A stretch of 64,000 bases of DNA from Amblyornis subalaris (Eukaryota > Chordata > Aves > Passeriformes > Ptilonorhynchidae): contig JACAXG010000081.1 in the NCBI GenBank assembly GCA_018881555.1, forward strand, positions 3,480,674 to 3,544,673, written 5' to 3'. Under the pieces are notes generated by a model. That model saw nothing but the letters and a program-made list of their open reading frames with translations. It made no database searches and had not been told where the DNA came from. Shown in pieces: positions 51,701 to 54,675 of this stretch. Each line of letters begins with the position of its first letter. The first letter of the stretch is position 1. Both the position numbers and the translations under genes were made by a program.

Positions 51701-52465
51701 TTTAAAAATGAGTGGATGTGGCACTTGGGGTTTAGTGGTGAACGTGTTGGTGGTGCTGAACTTGTGAAGTTGAAAGTCTCCATTTAACCACAGCACTGCT
51801 CACACCAGANTGTCTATGGTAAGGAAATGCAGTCACGCAATCACAGCCTGGCTTGAGTCAGAAGGGACTGTAAAGCTCACTCAGTTCCACCCCCTGCCAT
51901 GGGCAGGGACACCTTCCACTATCCCAGGTTGCTCCAAGCCCCATCCAACCTGGCCTTGGACACTTCCACAGATGGGGCAGCCACAGCTTCTCTGGGCAGC
52001 CTGTGCCAGGGCCTCCCCACCCTCACAGGGAAGAATTCCTCCACTACACATCCCTGTATCAGCTGTCCCATTTCCTTTTTCCTTGGCATTTTAGCTAAAG
52101 TATTTAACGAATCATAAGCCACTGTAATGGCAGCAGCAAAAGGAAACCAGTCAAAGGCTCCACCTTAATCCTCAGAAGTTCAGAATTCAGTAACAAGAGA
52201 AAAGCATCTCTTTTCAGCATTGCTTCCCAAAGCGTTGTACAAGGCTCAGAGTATCCATAACCCATATAACTGCTCCGAAGAGAAAGGCACGGGGAAGTGT
52301 TAAAAAAACACGGAATAGCCCCAAACTCACTCACTCTGCTATGTTCAGGTAGCCACACGATGCCACTGCATGAAGAGGGGTCCAGCCCTCGTTGTCCTGC
52401 TGGTTCACATTGGCTCCATTTTCTACCAGGAACTTCACCATGTCCAGGTTCTCATCGATACAGGC
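3686..52465 (-). CDS. PPP1R12B: PPP1R12B (MYPT2) gene, internal part, 18 coding exons
   Basis: Myosin phosphatase target subunit 2 binds the PP1 delta catalytic subunit and myosin, directing dephosphorylation of myosin light chain in striated muscle and brain. Eighteen exons with GT/AG borders join into one frame of 779 codons with no stop. Order of parts: ankyrin repeats (residues about 1-210 of the visible part), acidic and Ser-rich linker (237-285), conserved block with [10 protein letters not shown] and SSSSPRIS (322-387), [23 protein letters not shown], the [13 protein letters not shown] block with the RRSTQ inhibitory site (near 611), [14 protein letters not shown] (about 745-757), and an acidic end. 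MYPT2 rather than MYPT1 is supported by the ankyrin stretch [21 protein letters not shown] and by QPDKPTTP. Exon 1 and the C-terminal coiled-coil exons (together roughly 250-300 residues, judged from human MYPT2) lie outside the window. Confidence 0.96.
3731..5013 (-). other. PPP1R12B: Intron 18 of PPP1R12B
   Basis: A 1.28-kb intron between exons 18 and 19. It holds one older CR1 copy near exon 19 and otherwise unique sequence. The open frames at 4288-4632 and 4742-4978 show no recognised protein. Confidence 0.88.
3811..4005 (-). mobile_element. CR1 LINE, older 3' fragment
   Basis: The block begins tagaatcacagaatcac, then ttggaaaagacctccaagat, and includes gggcagcctgtgccagt. This layout, with 'aacacaccaagtcaactc', marks an older CR1 subfamily than the common one. 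It is in gene-sense orientation and starts 80 nt upstream of exon 19's acceptor. Confidence 0.8.
5014..5126 (-). CDS. PPP1R12B: PPP1R12B exon 18: [14 protein letters not shown], second kinase site region
   Basis: The 113-nt exon has acceptor ttggccag and donor AAAGAT|gtaagt. It reads [20 protein letters not shown] followed by [18 protein letters not shown]. The [12 protein letters not shown] motif is equivalent to the second Rho-kinase site of MYPT1 (Thr853 region). The Thr is kept, but the FW pair I remember from MYPT1 (SFWTQD) and human MYPT2 (NFWTKD) reads FS here. An N at 5060 falls in the third base of a Pro codon and does not change the residue. Confidence 0.95.
5127..5666 (-). other. 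PPP1R12B: Intron 17 of PPP1R12B
   Basis: A 540-nt intron of unique sequence with no repeat I recognise. Confidence 0.88.
5667..5850 (-). CDS. PPP1R12B: PPP1R12B exon 17: QPDKPTTP linker
   Basis: The 184-nt exon has acceptor gtttctag and donor AATG|gtacgt. It reads [60 protein letters not shown] and N, leaving one base of the next codon. [19 protein letters not shown] and LYTSS are MYPT2 signatures; the rest is variable between species. No domain is expected here. It enters in phase 0 and leaves in phase 1. Confidence 0.94.
5851..6573 (-). other. PPP1R12B: Intron 16 of PPP1R12B
   Basis: A 723-nt intron with no CR1 copy and no coding signal. Confidence 0.88.
6574..6735 (-). CDS. PPP1R12B: PPP1R12B exon 16: [11 protein letters not shown], CpG-dense
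   Basis: The 162-nt exon is phase 0 on both sides, acceptor cctgcag, donor GAGGAG|gtgatc. It encodes [40 protein letters not shown] and [14 protein letters not shown]. The first half is highly conserved in MYPT1/2; the second half is a low-complexity run of Arg, Glu, Ser and Gln. I count about 22 CpG dinucleotides in 162 nt, far more than the surrounding introns. The human MYPT2 exon appears about 14 residues longer in the variable half (from memory). A CR1 tail begins 32 nt upstream of the acceptor in gene orientation. Confidence 0.95.
6768..7136 (-). mobile_element. CR1 LINE, 3' fragment beside exon 16
   Basis: About 370 nt of the young CR1 family read on the minus strand: tail at 6768-6790, then ggattggaagggacctt, gggcagggacaccttccac, and internal 'tctctccagctctctgggagcc'. 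The insertion leaves only 32 nt between its tail and the exon 16 acceptor. Confidence 0.92.
7504..7686 (-). mobile_element. CR1 LINE, 3' fragment beside exon 15
   Basis: About 180 nt, from ccatggaatggtttgggg to cagcttctctgggcaacc, same family and orientation as the neighbouring copy. The truncated end is about 50 nt from the exon 15 donor. Confidence 0.9.
7736..7826 (-). CDS. PPP1R12B: PPP1R12B exon 15: [10 protein letters not shown] and RRSTQ inhibitory site
   Basis: The 91-nt exon lies between ttttccag and ACCCAG|gtaaag. It reads [20 protein letters not shown] followed by [10 protein letters not shown], ending in phase 0. This is the most conserved segment of the C-terminal half of MYPT proteins. 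The Thr in RRSTQ corresponds to the main Rho-kinase site of MYPT1 (Thr696 in human numbering), whose phosphorylation inhibits the phosphatase; the adjacent Ser is the cyclic-nucleotide kinase site there. The exon border falls immediately after this site, with [11 protein letters not shown] supplied by exon 16. Confidence 0.97.
9250..9580 (+). mobile_element. CR1 LINE, second subfamily
   Basis: About 330 nt with ggttcttcccccagacggtgg, caaggctgccagagctccagg and gtgggtcccttccagctc, ending in attccatgattctatga. This subfamily differs from the common one in its 3' end ('gcagggccaggagctggac'). It accounts for the long open frames at 9246-9923. Confidence 0.87.
10568..10606. other. Short CpG cluster in intron 14
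   Basis: Six CpG dinucleotides fall in about 39 nt (tgcgcggctc, gggccgcagccgc, tatcgatcgc) inside an otherwise CpG-poor intron. No repeat family is recognised. It may be a methylation-free regulatory spot or chance. Confidence 0.35.
12131..12296 (+). mobile_element. CR1 LINE, 3' end fragment
   Basis: About 165 nt of the common family: gcccc atccctggaagtgt, gggcttggagccacctgg, then cttccaacccaaatg and tail. Confidence 0.88.
12948..12990. repeat. CA/TA microsatellite
   Basis: Short alternating tract of (ac)n passing into (ta)n, beginning tacacacacatatatg. It is imperfect. Confidence 0.85.
13989..14143 (+). mobile_element. CR1 LINE, 3' end fragment
   Basis: About 155 nt: gccccatccctggaagtg, gcaacctgggatagtgg, catggcaagggatggaac, ending caacccaaaccactcc and a weak tail. 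Confidence 0.88.
16081..16145. other. CpG cluster with nearby AT-rich CW8G box
   Basis: Seven CpG sites lie in about 65 nt (cacgcggc, accgccccgg, aaccgc, ccccggcc, ctcgac). On the minus (gene) strand, a CTTTTATTTG box at 16163-16154 lies just upstream of the cluster. Whether this is an internal promoter is unknown. Confidence 0.3.
17085..17235 (-). mobile_element. CR1 LINE, 3' end fragment
   Basis: About 150 nt on the minus strand: atggaatttgggttggaag, ccatgggcaggggacacc, gttgctccgagccctgtcc, truncated after gacacttccagg. Confidence 0.88.
17651..17692. repeat. Two-copy direct repeat, period 25
   Basis: The 17-nt word catggcacaagtgacat occurs twice, starting at 17651 and 17676. Confidence 0.8.
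19868..19905. repeat. Two-and-a-half copy tandem repeat, period 15
   Basis: ttcccattactgctt is followed by ttcccatcattgctt and a partial third copy, ttcccatcc. Confidence 0.75.
20884..21069 (-). CDS. PPP1R12B: PPP1R12B exon 14: variable linker, TPLGVITNR
   Basis: The 186-nt exon has acceptor atttcag and donor AGAAG|gtcagt and is phase 2 to phase 2. It encodes [60 protein letters not shown] and R. STPLxVITNR, TANG and EAREKRR-like residues match human MYPT2 at the equivalent place; the Ala/Gly-rich middle is divergent. The junction to exon 15 gives [13 protein letters not shown], the family motif, confirming that no exon is missing in the 13-kb intron that follows for the standard isoform. 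Confidence 0.93.
21070..21605 (-). other. PPP1R12B: Intron 13 of PPP1R12B
   Basis: A 536-nt intron between the putative cassette exon and exon 14. No CR1 copy is seen. A small imperfect repeat (gggattgcttatca / gggattacttatca) lies near 21466-21497. Confidence 0.8.
21606..21791 (-). CDS. PPP1R12B: PPP1R12B exon 13: probable in-frame cassette exon
   Basis: The exon is 186 nt, acceptor ttttacag, donor ACCAG|gtaatg, phase 2 on both sides. It encodes 62 residues: [20 protein letters not shown], then [40 protein letters not shown] and Y, T with the first two bases of Arg. It is open throughout, Ser/Thr/Pro-rich, and its start resembles the MYPT1 segment around SCSFGRRQDDLISS, which lies in the alternatively spliced central region of that paralogue. 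The human MYPT2 form I remember goes straight from TYVSTYLKR to the next exon, so this segment is probably optional. It is inferred from frame, splice sites and the paralogue; no transcript was available. Confidence 0.8.
22511..22560. repeat. Short tandem repeat, period 22
   Basis: gggagagaaaatctgccc is followed 22 nt later by gggagagaaaatccac and a degraded third copy, gtgggaaaag. Confidence 0.7.
25155..25372 (+). mobile_element. CR1 LINE, 3' fragment
   Basis: About 220 nt: gatattgggaagaaatcc, gtgagggtggtgaggccctgg, agtgtccaaggccaggttgg, ending cccaaaccagtctgggatc. One N (25319) falls within it. Confidence 0.9.
27279..27404 (-). CDS. PPP1R12B: PPP1R12B exon 12: [12 protein letters not shown] block
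   Basis: The 126-nt exon is bounded by gctttag and AAAAG|gtacgt. It reads [20 protein letters not shown], then [20 protein letters not shown] and K plus two bases of Arg. SGSYTRxxWRDExKGNE and TYVSTYLKR match MYPT2. It enters and leaves in phase 2, so it can join either to the next recognised exon at 21791 or directly to the one at 21069 without changing frame. Confidence 0.95.
27814..27900 (-). mobile_element. CR1 LINE, old short fragment
   Basis: tcatagaatcattacgcttgg, then aagatcatcgagtccaac and ccagcactgccaggtcc. Only about 85 nt remain; it is a different, older subfamily. Confidence 0.75.
28601..28950 (-). mobile_element. CR1 LINE, 3' fragment
   Basis: About 350 nt of the common family: gaatcatagaatcatgg tail, ccccctgccatgggcaggg, gccattcccccttgtcctg and gcccctttcggcactgg. 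The overlapping frames at 28614-29111 are its shadows. Confidence 0.92.
29477..29559 (-). CDS. PPP1R12B: PPP1R12B exon 11: [14 protein letters not shown] block
   Basis: The 83-nt exon starts after cgccag and ends ACAG|gtgaga. It encodes [20 protein letters not shown] followed by DIEEKEN and two bases of Arg. [16 protein letters not shown] is one of the best-conserved stretches outside the ankyrin domain in both MYPT1 and MYPT2, with a basophilic-kinase-like RRLSS site. It leaves in phase 2. Confidence 0.94.
29560..30314 (-). other. PPP1R12B: Intron 10 of PPP1R12B
   Basis: A 755-nt intron containing one CR1 tail fragment; the rest is unique. Confidence 0.88.
29795..29913 (-). mobile_element. 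CR1 LINE, short 3' fragment
   Basis: aatcacagaatcagagaatgg, gttggaaggaacctttagagg, ccagggatgggacatctacc; about 120 nt. Confidence 0.85.
30315..30512 (-). CDS. PPP1R12B: PPP1R12B exon 10: conserved [16 protein letters not shown] block
   Basis: This 198-nt exon, the longest seen, has both borders in phase 0 (acceptor ctctgcag, donor AAAAG|gtttgg). It encodes 66 residues including [40 protein letters not shown] and [16 protein letters not shown]. The [23 protein letters not shown] and LLDNK motifs are shared across the MYPT family and contain conserved phosphorylatable serines. The donor gtttgg is non-optimal at +3 to +5; that could make the exon regulated, but its conservation argues for routine inclusion. 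Confidence 0.95.
30930..31200 (+). mobile_element. Diverged CR1-like fragment
   Basis: The order tgtggaaaagagaaggcaaag, then gatttagttactctgctact, then aaaggaggagaacagacaag parallels the CR1 region 'ctggagaagagaagg... ctacctgaaaggagg'. Similarity is weak. Confidence 0.4.
31690..32200 (+). mobile_element. Ancient CR1/L3-like block
   Basis: agagattcagagaaaggcaac and, near the end, atggtcactgtcaggggcag followed by acactgggcagac recall the 3' part of old amniote CR1 elements ('ggccactgtcagagacaggatactgggc'). It is highly diverged; boundaries are rough. Confidence 0.45.
33621..33730 (-). CDS. PPP1R12B: PPP1R12B exon 9: linker
   Basis: The 110-nt exon lies between attgtag and AGAAGA|gtaagt. It reads [20 protein letters not shown], then [17 protein letters not shown], ending in phase 0. 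The FxNHSxxESxxSITEQ pattern matches human MYPT2 as I recall it. The segment is proline- and serine-rich and expected to be unstructured. The following exon begins with Phe, giving ARRFS, a basophilic kinase-like context across the junction (inference). Confidence 0.93.
34873..35132 (-). mobile_element. CR1 LINE, second subfamily
   Basis: About 260 nt: acagaatcatggaatctcc, tgagctggaagaacccacaag, ctggagctctggcagcct, gggggaagaacctttccc. Same subfamily as 9250-9580, opposite orientation. Confidence 0.88.
36481..37072 (-). mobile_element. CR1 LINE, longest 3' fragment on this strand
   Basis: About 590 nt. After the tail and the common 3' region it continues into ccattcccccttgtcctgtc, ctaggctgaacaatcccaa, ttctctcagcctctcctct and the 'ggcctcctctggactcgctcc' segment, ending near caggtggggtctcacctgag. 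It is in gene-sense orientation. Confidence 0.93.
37720..37752. repeat. TA-rich simple repeat
   Basis: Imperfect (ta)n and (gtaaata) tract beginning aatttatatatatatg. Confidence 0.8.
38756..38796. repeat. TAA/ATT simple repeat near exon 8 donor
   Basis: ttaataataataattat followed by tatattattaag, an AT-only tract about 30-70 nt beyond the exon 8 donor. Confidence 0.8.
38828..38970 (-). CDS. PPP1R12B: PPP1R12B exon 8: acidic, Ser-rich linker
   Basis: The 143-nt exon follows a good polypyrimidine tract (ctttttttgcag) and ends TCGG|gtaaga. It completes an Asn codon and reads [20 protein letters not shown], followed by [20 protein letters not shown] and SDAEKES. KEKxLYEEE and the six-serine plus glutamate run are typical of MYPT2. 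The segment is expected to be disordered and highly negative, with several casein-kinase-2-like Ser followed by acidic residues (inference from composition). Confidence 0.95.
38971..39528 (-). other. PPP1R12B: Intron 7 of PPP1R12B
   Basis: A 558-nt intron with no repeat recognised. Confidence 0.88.
39529..39608 (-). CDS. PPP1R12B: PPP1R12B exon 7: post-ankyrin segment
   Basis: The 80-nt exon starts after ctgacag with [14 protein letters not shown], then one ambiguous codon (GAN, Asp or Glu), then [11 protein letters not shown], and ends AA|gtaagt in phase 2. [13 protein letters not shown] is conserved in MYPT1 and MYPT2; the following residues are more variable in the family. The N at 39564 is the only base that leaves a residue undecided in the whole visible coding sequence. 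Confidence 0.93.
39909..40074 (+). mobile_element. CR1 LINE, left arm of inverted pair
   Basis: About 165 nt: gcccagagaagctgtggctg, gtatccaaggccaggttgg, catggcagggggtgggcc, ending tttccagcccaaatcattc. Four single N characters fall inside (39942, 39982, 39990, 40029). Confidence 0.9.
40523..40697 (-). mobile_element. CR1 LINE, right arm of inverted pair
   Basis: About 175 nt: gaatcacagaatcccag, ctgggttggaagggacc, cttggacacttccaggg, ccacagcttctctgggc. It covers the same 3' portion as the copy at 39909 on the other strand. Confidence 0.9.
41106..41135. repeat. Perfect two-copy tandem repeat, 15 nt
   Basis: tcatatccactaaaa occurs twice head to tail. Confidence 0.85.
42337..42411 (-). CDS. PPP1R12B: PPP1R12B exon 6: last ankyrin repeat
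   Basis: The 75-nt exon has both borders in phase 0 (acceptor caccag, donor GTG|gtgagt) and encodes 25 residues, [20 protein letters not shown] followed by KKQTV. It finishes the last ankyrin repeat ([10 protein letters not shown]) and starts the helix that closes the domain. Because it is symmetric and short it could be skipped in frame, but loss would remove the cap of the ankyrin stack, so constitutive inclusion is more likely. Confidence 0.95.
42571..42622 (-). mobile_element. CR1 LINE tail fragment
   Basis: cacagaatcacagaatcatt, taggctggaaaagacctc; only about 50 nt. Confidence 0.7.
42733..42977 (+). mobile_element. CR1 LINE, second subfamily, N-rich
   Basis: About 245 nt: gaatactaggaaaaggttc, cccagagggtggtcagg, gagctccaggagcgtttgg, ctcttccagctcaggaaattc. 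Five N characters fall between 42815 and 42940, the densest cluster in the window. Confidence 0.87.
44150..44680 (+). mobile_element. CR1 LINE, longest plus-strand copy
   Basis: About 530 nt: gagaccccacctggagctc, gtggagaagagaaggctcc, gggatattgggaaggaattc, agaagctggggctgcccc, ending ttggggttctatgattcc. Antisense to the gene; its tail lies about 70 nt from the exon 5 donor. Confidence 0.93.
44752..44896 (-). CDS. PPP1R12B: PPP1R12B exon 5: ankyrin repeat diagnostic of MYPT2
   Basis: The 145-nt exon lies between a ttcctcag acceptor and a CTG|gtcagt donor. It reads [20 protein letters not shown], then [20 protein letters not shown] and [20 protein letters not shown] is shared by all MYPT proteins; [20 protein letters not shown] matches MYPT2, while MYPT1 has a different run here as I recall it. 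This is the strongest single piece of evidence for the gene's identity. The repeat contributes to the surface holding the PP1 catalytic subunit. A CR1 element on the opposite strand ends about 70 nt beyond the donor. Confidence 0.97.
44897..47604 (-). other. PPP1R12B: Intron 4 of PPP1R12B
   Basis: A 2.7-kb intron with one CR1 copy; the frames at 45020-45451 show no recognised protein. Confidence 0.88.
46632..46920 (+). mobile_element. CR1 LINE, 3' fragment
   Basis: About 290 nt: tgacaggacaagggggaatgg, gtgagggtgg, agaagctgtggctgcccc, ending ccaaaccattctgggattc. Contains three N characters. Confidence 0.92.
47605..47764 (-). CDS. PPP1R12B: PPP1R12B exon 4: linker and ankyrin repeat
   Basis: The 160-nt exon starts after ctcttag and ends ATGAG|gtagg. 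It encodes [20 protein letters not shown], then [20 protein letters not shown] and [13 protein letters not shown]. The [19 protein letters not shown] stretch is a hallmark of the MYPT family linker; [12 protein letters not shown] is the first repeat of the second ankyrin group. The exon enters with two bases of Gly and leaves with two bases of Arg. The donor gtagga is weaker than the other donors in this gene (no A at +4 followed by G at +5), but no better donor keeps the frame. Confidence 0.95.
48452..48540. repeat. GGAGAGG minisatellite, period 49
   Basis: Two copies of a purine-rich unit (atgtggagaggcaagtgg / atatggagaggcaggtgg, each followed by atgac(g/a)tggagagggag) begin at 48452 and 48501. 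Each unit itself contains repeats of tggagagg. Confidence 0.85.
49405..49790 (+). mobile_element. CR1 LINE ORF2 fragment (reverse transcriptase)
   Basis: About 385 nt from the protein-coding part of CR1. Translated residues [18 protein letters not shown], then [20 protein letters not shown] and [18 protein letters not shown] match the CR1 reverse transcriptase fingers-palm region (W..GN.TPIFK.G, YRPISL, K.ME). The frame is broken upstream by a stop before the DWK block. It is a dead copy, antisense to the gene. Confidence 0.9.
50736..50854 (-). CDS. PPP1R12B: PPP1R12B exon 3: ankyrin repeat end and linker
   Basis: The 119-nt exon sits between a ctgcag acceptor and a CAAG|gtaag donor. Its first base completes the Glu codon left by exon 2, then it reads [19 protein letters not shown], followed by [20 protein letters not shown] and the first base of Gly. 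This is the third-repeat region plus the acidic helical linker leading to a second set of ankyrin repeats in MYPT proteins. It lies in phase 2 to phase 1, so skipping it would break the frame. A nested frame at 50737-51006 on the other strand is only a shadow. Confidence 0.95.
51441..51762 (+). mobile_element. CR1 LINE, third subfamily
   Basis: About 320 nt: gttcagcctgaagaaaagg, aggacaagaggaaacggcc, ctcaagctgtgccagggaag, tggtggagccaccatccc, gtggcacttggggtttagtgg. It resembles a subfamily with 'gtggcacttagggacatggtttagtggtg' and lacks the far 3' tail. Confidence 0.88.
51834..52042 (-). mobile_element. CR1 LINE, 3' fragment
   Basis: About 210 nt of the common family: ccccctgccatgggcaggg, ctatcccaggttgctcc, cacagcttctctgggcagc, ccaccctcacagggaag. 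It lies about 70 nt from the previous, opposite-strand copy. Confidence 0.92.
52335..52465 (-). CDS. PPP1R12B: PPP1R12B exon 2: ankyrin repeats
   Basis: The 131-nt exon opens in phase 0 with [12 protein letters not shown] after a ctcag acceptor and ends as GA|gtgagt, phase 2. It encodes the end of one ankyrin repeat and most of the next ([20 protein letters not shown], with the TPLH and GYL hallmarks). These repeats form the concave platform that embraces the PP1 catalytic subunit together with an RVxF-type motif in exon 1, which is not in this window. In human MYPT2 the residues just before ACIDEN are TALHQ, so exon 1 must supply these. One departure from the human sequence as I recall it is Val for Ala in LHAVAS. 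Identification is secure. Confidence 0.96.
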
Positions 52466-53790
52466 CTGAGGGAGGAAGGGATGGGATGTCAAGTGAGGGA
52501 AAAATCGAAGAGAAAAGAAAGAGAGAAAAAAAATGGTGTTGGTGTTAAATCAAGCGTACAATCCTCATNGGCAGTTTATTGGCAGCAGGCAATTCCTGGG
52601 CTGAACTACCCACACCGTGAGCAAGCACACCTTGAAGCTTAGGATAGCACCAATTTGTGAACTAAAACAAATCAATTTCAGAACTTTCAAGAATTAATTG
52701 TACCTCAGAGTTTCCAGGTGGACATTCTCTGAATTTGCTCAAGCTTGCCTTCTCACCAGTGATCTGTTTCCCTCCTCCCTCCCAGACTGCTCCCTCCCCA
52801 CAGTGGGGACGCTGAAATGATGGATCTGTATTAGTTTTAGGTACAGCATCAAAACCCTCTAAGCAAGGCAAGCTGTGTATTTACTTAGATTATACTGGTC
52901 CTCAAAATGTCAATGAAAAAAGGTCGTAACAGTGAACACAATGAGGCCTCACTAGGGGCAGGGATAAGCAGAGAAAGCAGGAGCTCCAGGAGCCAGACTA
53001 ATGCAGCCCAGTTACTGAGGTAACCCCTGCAAAAGCAGAGTACTAGAGAAGTTAATAACCTCTTTATCCAGCAGTCTTTGTTTTCCTAACACAGTAAACT
53101 TTCCCTGTTTGCTCTACAGCCCCACGAGCTGCTGAAGAGAATGACAGCCCTTGATTAGCTGCCATAGTCATTCCTGAGCCCGCATTTACAGAGAGCTCCC
53201 TGCTTTGAAGTTGCCAGAAGAAAACCTAGCTTGATTTTCAAGTCTCAGCAGTTCTGTTGGGTGGAATTCCTCCTTCCTCAAATTCCTGGCTCCAGCATGT
53301 TCTGTGTTGCATTTTCAGTTCACTGGAAGCTGCTATTTAAGGATGAGCTGGCAACTTAATACACACGTCCAAATGCGTGAGCCTCTGCTGGGAAGCACAG
53401 GGCATGACCAGGAGGTGCAAGGACTGGCTTTTACTGCATGTCCATCCCCAGGCAGAAATCCAGTTCCTCATTACTACAGAGGGAAACAGCTTGTCCAGAG
53501 ACCCTCCAAAATCTCAGCATTTGATCCTTTTGCATAGCGTGATGTGGGCACATCTATTGCTTACAGCAGTCAGGTGACTCCCAGATGATTGGTCTAAAAT
53601 GAACAGCACAACCCATTCCTGCCCCAGCAGGGAATGAAAATAAGGAAATCCTCTCCAACCAACATCCACACACACCCCAAAAGGAAACAATCCTGGTTTC
53701 TCCAACATGTTCATCTGTGCTGCATTGCTCATGTCAAAGGAAGGGCATGTCCCGCACTAGGACATCCAGCTCTTGTTATCTCTACTGCAA

Positions 53791-53852
53791 GGAGAGTTAG
53801 ACTGGATGATTCTTGTGGGACTTTTCCAACTCAGGACATTCTGTGATTCTAA
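53791..53852 (+). mobile_element. CR1 LINE tail fragment
   Basis: gagttagactggatgattc, ttgtgggacttttccaactc, aggacattctgtgattct; about 60 nt. Confidence 0.8.
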
Positions 53853-54562
53853 GTGCAAAACCCAAACTATCTGCTCAGGCTGCAATCAGGGGTTACTCCT
53901 CCATTTGCTTGGTTCAGAAGTAGCCACACACAGGCCTAGCTTTGAAATGTCCAAGGAAGCACATTCCAGATAACTAATAACTCCTAGTGCAGGTACCTGG
54001 CAAACGTGAGACAACACAGGGAACATCCACAGCACTGGGAAAGGATGCCCCAGGAGCAGGCTCAAGTCCAGCACAGGCTCATTCAGAAGTGTCAGCACCT
54101 TTCCTGGACCTGCTCTAGGCTGGTTTACCTGAACCTTGGCCAGAAAAACACAAACAGAAGTCTAGAAGGTGTTTACTTCAGGGGCTGCTCCAAACCCAGA
54201 ATGGCTGAGCCCGACCTGGACTGGCTCCATCCCCCCTGTTTGGTCCACCAACACTCCACCATCCTCAGGCACAAAAGAGTTTTGTCCTNTAAACCCAGCT
54301 CTGAGGGGCTTCTGTTAGATTATTTTAGGCAGTAGAACTGGGGAAAAAAAACAACCCAAACAAAAAATCTTGGGGACTGAAGAAGATCGCTATGAGCTGG
54401 AGGAGCCCCGGGTCCAAACACAATGGGGCAAGACAAGGTTACATTTTAGAAACGTGGATTGCAAACCAAGTTCTACCACCAGCCTTAGGAGCAAGGGTTT
54501 GGGCTTCCTTTATTTAGATTATTTGGTGTGACCCCCTGCTCAAAGCAGGGCTAAATCTTGTC

Positions 54563-54675
54563 AGACCAGGTTGCTCAAGGTTGCTTCAGTTCAGTCTGCT
54601 GGGATGGAGAGTCCACGGTTGGTCTGGTCCCTGTNCCAGTGCTTCACCATCCTCCCTGTGCGTAATTCTTCTCAC
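54563..54675 (-). mobile_element. CR1 LINE internal fragment, diverged
   Basis: ccaggttgctcaaggttgc, ggtctggtccctgt, ccagtgcttcaccatcctcc: the order matches the CR1 segment 'acctgtgccagtgcttcaccaccctc'. It has no tail. Confidence 0.65.

Larger units (their letters stand above)
50855..52334 (-). other. PPP1R12B: Intron 2 of PPP1R12B
   Basis: A 1.48-kb intron; two CR1 copies in opposite orientation take up about 530 nt. The remainder is AT-rich. Confidence 0.88.
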
